In this document: positions 38,946 to 39,549 of the stretch, one piece after another
How positions within the stretch are numbered: position 1 is the stretch's first letter
How the letters are laid out: every line of letters starts with the position of its first letter
NCBI GenBank assembly: GCA_016215625.1
Contig: JACRIW010000049.1
Coordinates: forward strand, 1 to 39,549
Direction: 5' to 3'
From: Candidatus Eiseniibacteriota bacterium
Lineage (GTDB): Bacteria > Eisenbacteria > RBG-16-71-46
DNA: 39,549 nucleotides
Made by a program: the position numbers and the translations under genes
The notes under the pieces: generated by a model
What the model saw: only the letters and a program-made list of their open reading frames with translations
The model's database searches: none
Told to the model about the DNA's origin: nothing

Positions 38946-39549
38946 ATGCGCCTTCGCCGGCTCGAGCCGGTTCTCCGCCAGGCCTTTCGCGGGCCCTGCG
39001 CGGCCGCCCGCGGCGGCCGGGTCCTCGTGGCCGTGAGCGGAGGCGCCGACTCGACCGCGCTGCTCGTCGCGCTGGCGTCGCTGGCCGGCGAGCTCGAGCT
39101 GACGCTCGCCGCCGCGCACCTGCACCACGGCCTGCGCGGCGCCGACGCCGACGCCGACCTCGAACTGGCGCGCTCGCACGCCCGGCTGCTCGGGGTGCCG
39201 CTCGTGAGCGCGCGCGTGGACGCCCGCGCGGCCATGAAGCGCGAAGGGCTGTCGGGCGAAGCGGGGCTGCGCACGCTGCGGCGGCGCTTCCTGCTCGCGG
39301 CCGCGGACCGCGCGGGCTGCGCGTGGATCGCCACCGCACACACCGCCGACGACCAGCTCGAGACGCTGCTCATGCGGCTCGCGCGCGGCTCGGGGCTCGC
39401 CGGGCTCGGCGGCATGCGGGCGCGGCGAGGCCCGTGGCTCAAGCCGCTGCTCGCCGCGACCCGGGCCGACGTCGAGCGCGACCTCGTGCGCGCCGGGCTC
39501 GGCTGGCGCGAGGACGCGAGCAACGCCTCGCGCGAGCACCTGCGCAACC
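38946..39549 (+). CDS. tilS: tRNA(Ile)-lysidine synthase TilS, 5' part
   Basis: Runs off the right edge: 201 residues from ATG 38946, with GAGGCGG nine bases upstream. Adds lysine to the C34 of tRNA-Ile2 (CAU), changing its decoding from AUG to AUA. PP-loop ATP-pyrophosphatase motif VSGGADSTALL (30-40), then HLHHGLRGADAD and ATAHTADDQLETLLMRLARGSGLAGL, with the His-Asp-Asp cluster that binds ATP and the lysine site. The rest of the N-terminal domain to SNASREHLRN is normal; the C-terminal specificity domain is outside the window. Confidence 0.94.
   Translation, partial: MRLRRLEPVLRQAFRGPCAAARGGRVLVAVSGGADSTALLVALASLAGELELTLAAAHLHHGLRGADADADLELARSHARLLGVPLVSARVDARAAMKREGLSGEAGLRTLRRRFLLAAADRAGCAWIATAHTADDQLETLLMRLARGSGLAGLGGMRARRGPWLKPLLAATRADVERDLVRAGLGWREDASNASREHLRN

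Overview
This is a 39.5 kb window of very GC-rich (about 70% by eye) bacterial DNA with dense, mostly unidirectional gene runs, frequent 4-nt ATGA/GTGA stop-start overlaps and many GTG starts. The cell is Gram-negative in build (outer-membrane barrel protein, OmpA with thrombospondin-type calcium repeats, lipoproteins, SecDF). It has ferredoxin-linked 2-oxoacid metabolism (KorAB plus a small ferredoxin) and DUF4159/DUF4175 envelope proteins. That mix suggests an FCB-like or related uncultured lineage (Candidatus Eisenbacteria or Gemmatimonadota-like); this placement is inference, not shown by a marker gene.

Layout: 11-2737 (-) holds an M20 metallopeptidase, an AlkD-like protein and a small exported beta-sandwich protein. 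2902-5167 (+) is a tight operon of 3Fe-4S-type ferredoxin, ACT protein, SAM methyltransferase and NodB-type deacetylase. 5182-8066 (-) encodes 2-oxoacid:ferredoxin oxidoreductase (korB, korA). 8351-9760 (+) is a soluble hybrid histidine kinase. 9893-12114 (+) is a degenerate nucleotidyltransferase/TPM/LemA operon. 12119-17086 (-) is a three-gene run that looks like a chemosensory pathway with its catalytic parts worn away: a receptor-like membrane coiled coil, a CheA/CheW-like receiver protein without kinase motifs, and a receiver-GAF protein ending in an HD-GYP-like domain without HD or GYP. 17581-19011 holds two unknown proteins, the first behind a good sigma-54-type promoter match.

19154-21463 (-) has guaB and an outer-membrane barrel protein. 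22080-25726 (+) is secD-secF-lipoprotein, with a strong sigma-70-type promoter and a long leader hairpin. 25794-33171 (+) is a DUF4159, DUF4175, TPR and 'asparagine synthetase B-like' envelope operon. 33259-34725 (-) is the OmpA/TSP3 protein. 34927-38676 (+) is dinB-like, folP, cdaA (c-di-AMP synthase) and a TM0106-type nuclease. The window ends in a CAU-anticodon tRNA and the 5' part of tilS, the enzyme that modifies tRNA-Ile(CAU).

The most interesting material is the degenerate chemosensory-like cluster (12119-17086), the two unknown genes beside it, and the DUF4159/DUF4175 operon. No insertion sequence, phage, CRISPR array or rRNA was seen; the region reads as a stable chromosomal backbone. 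All functional calls come from motif reading by eye, without database search.
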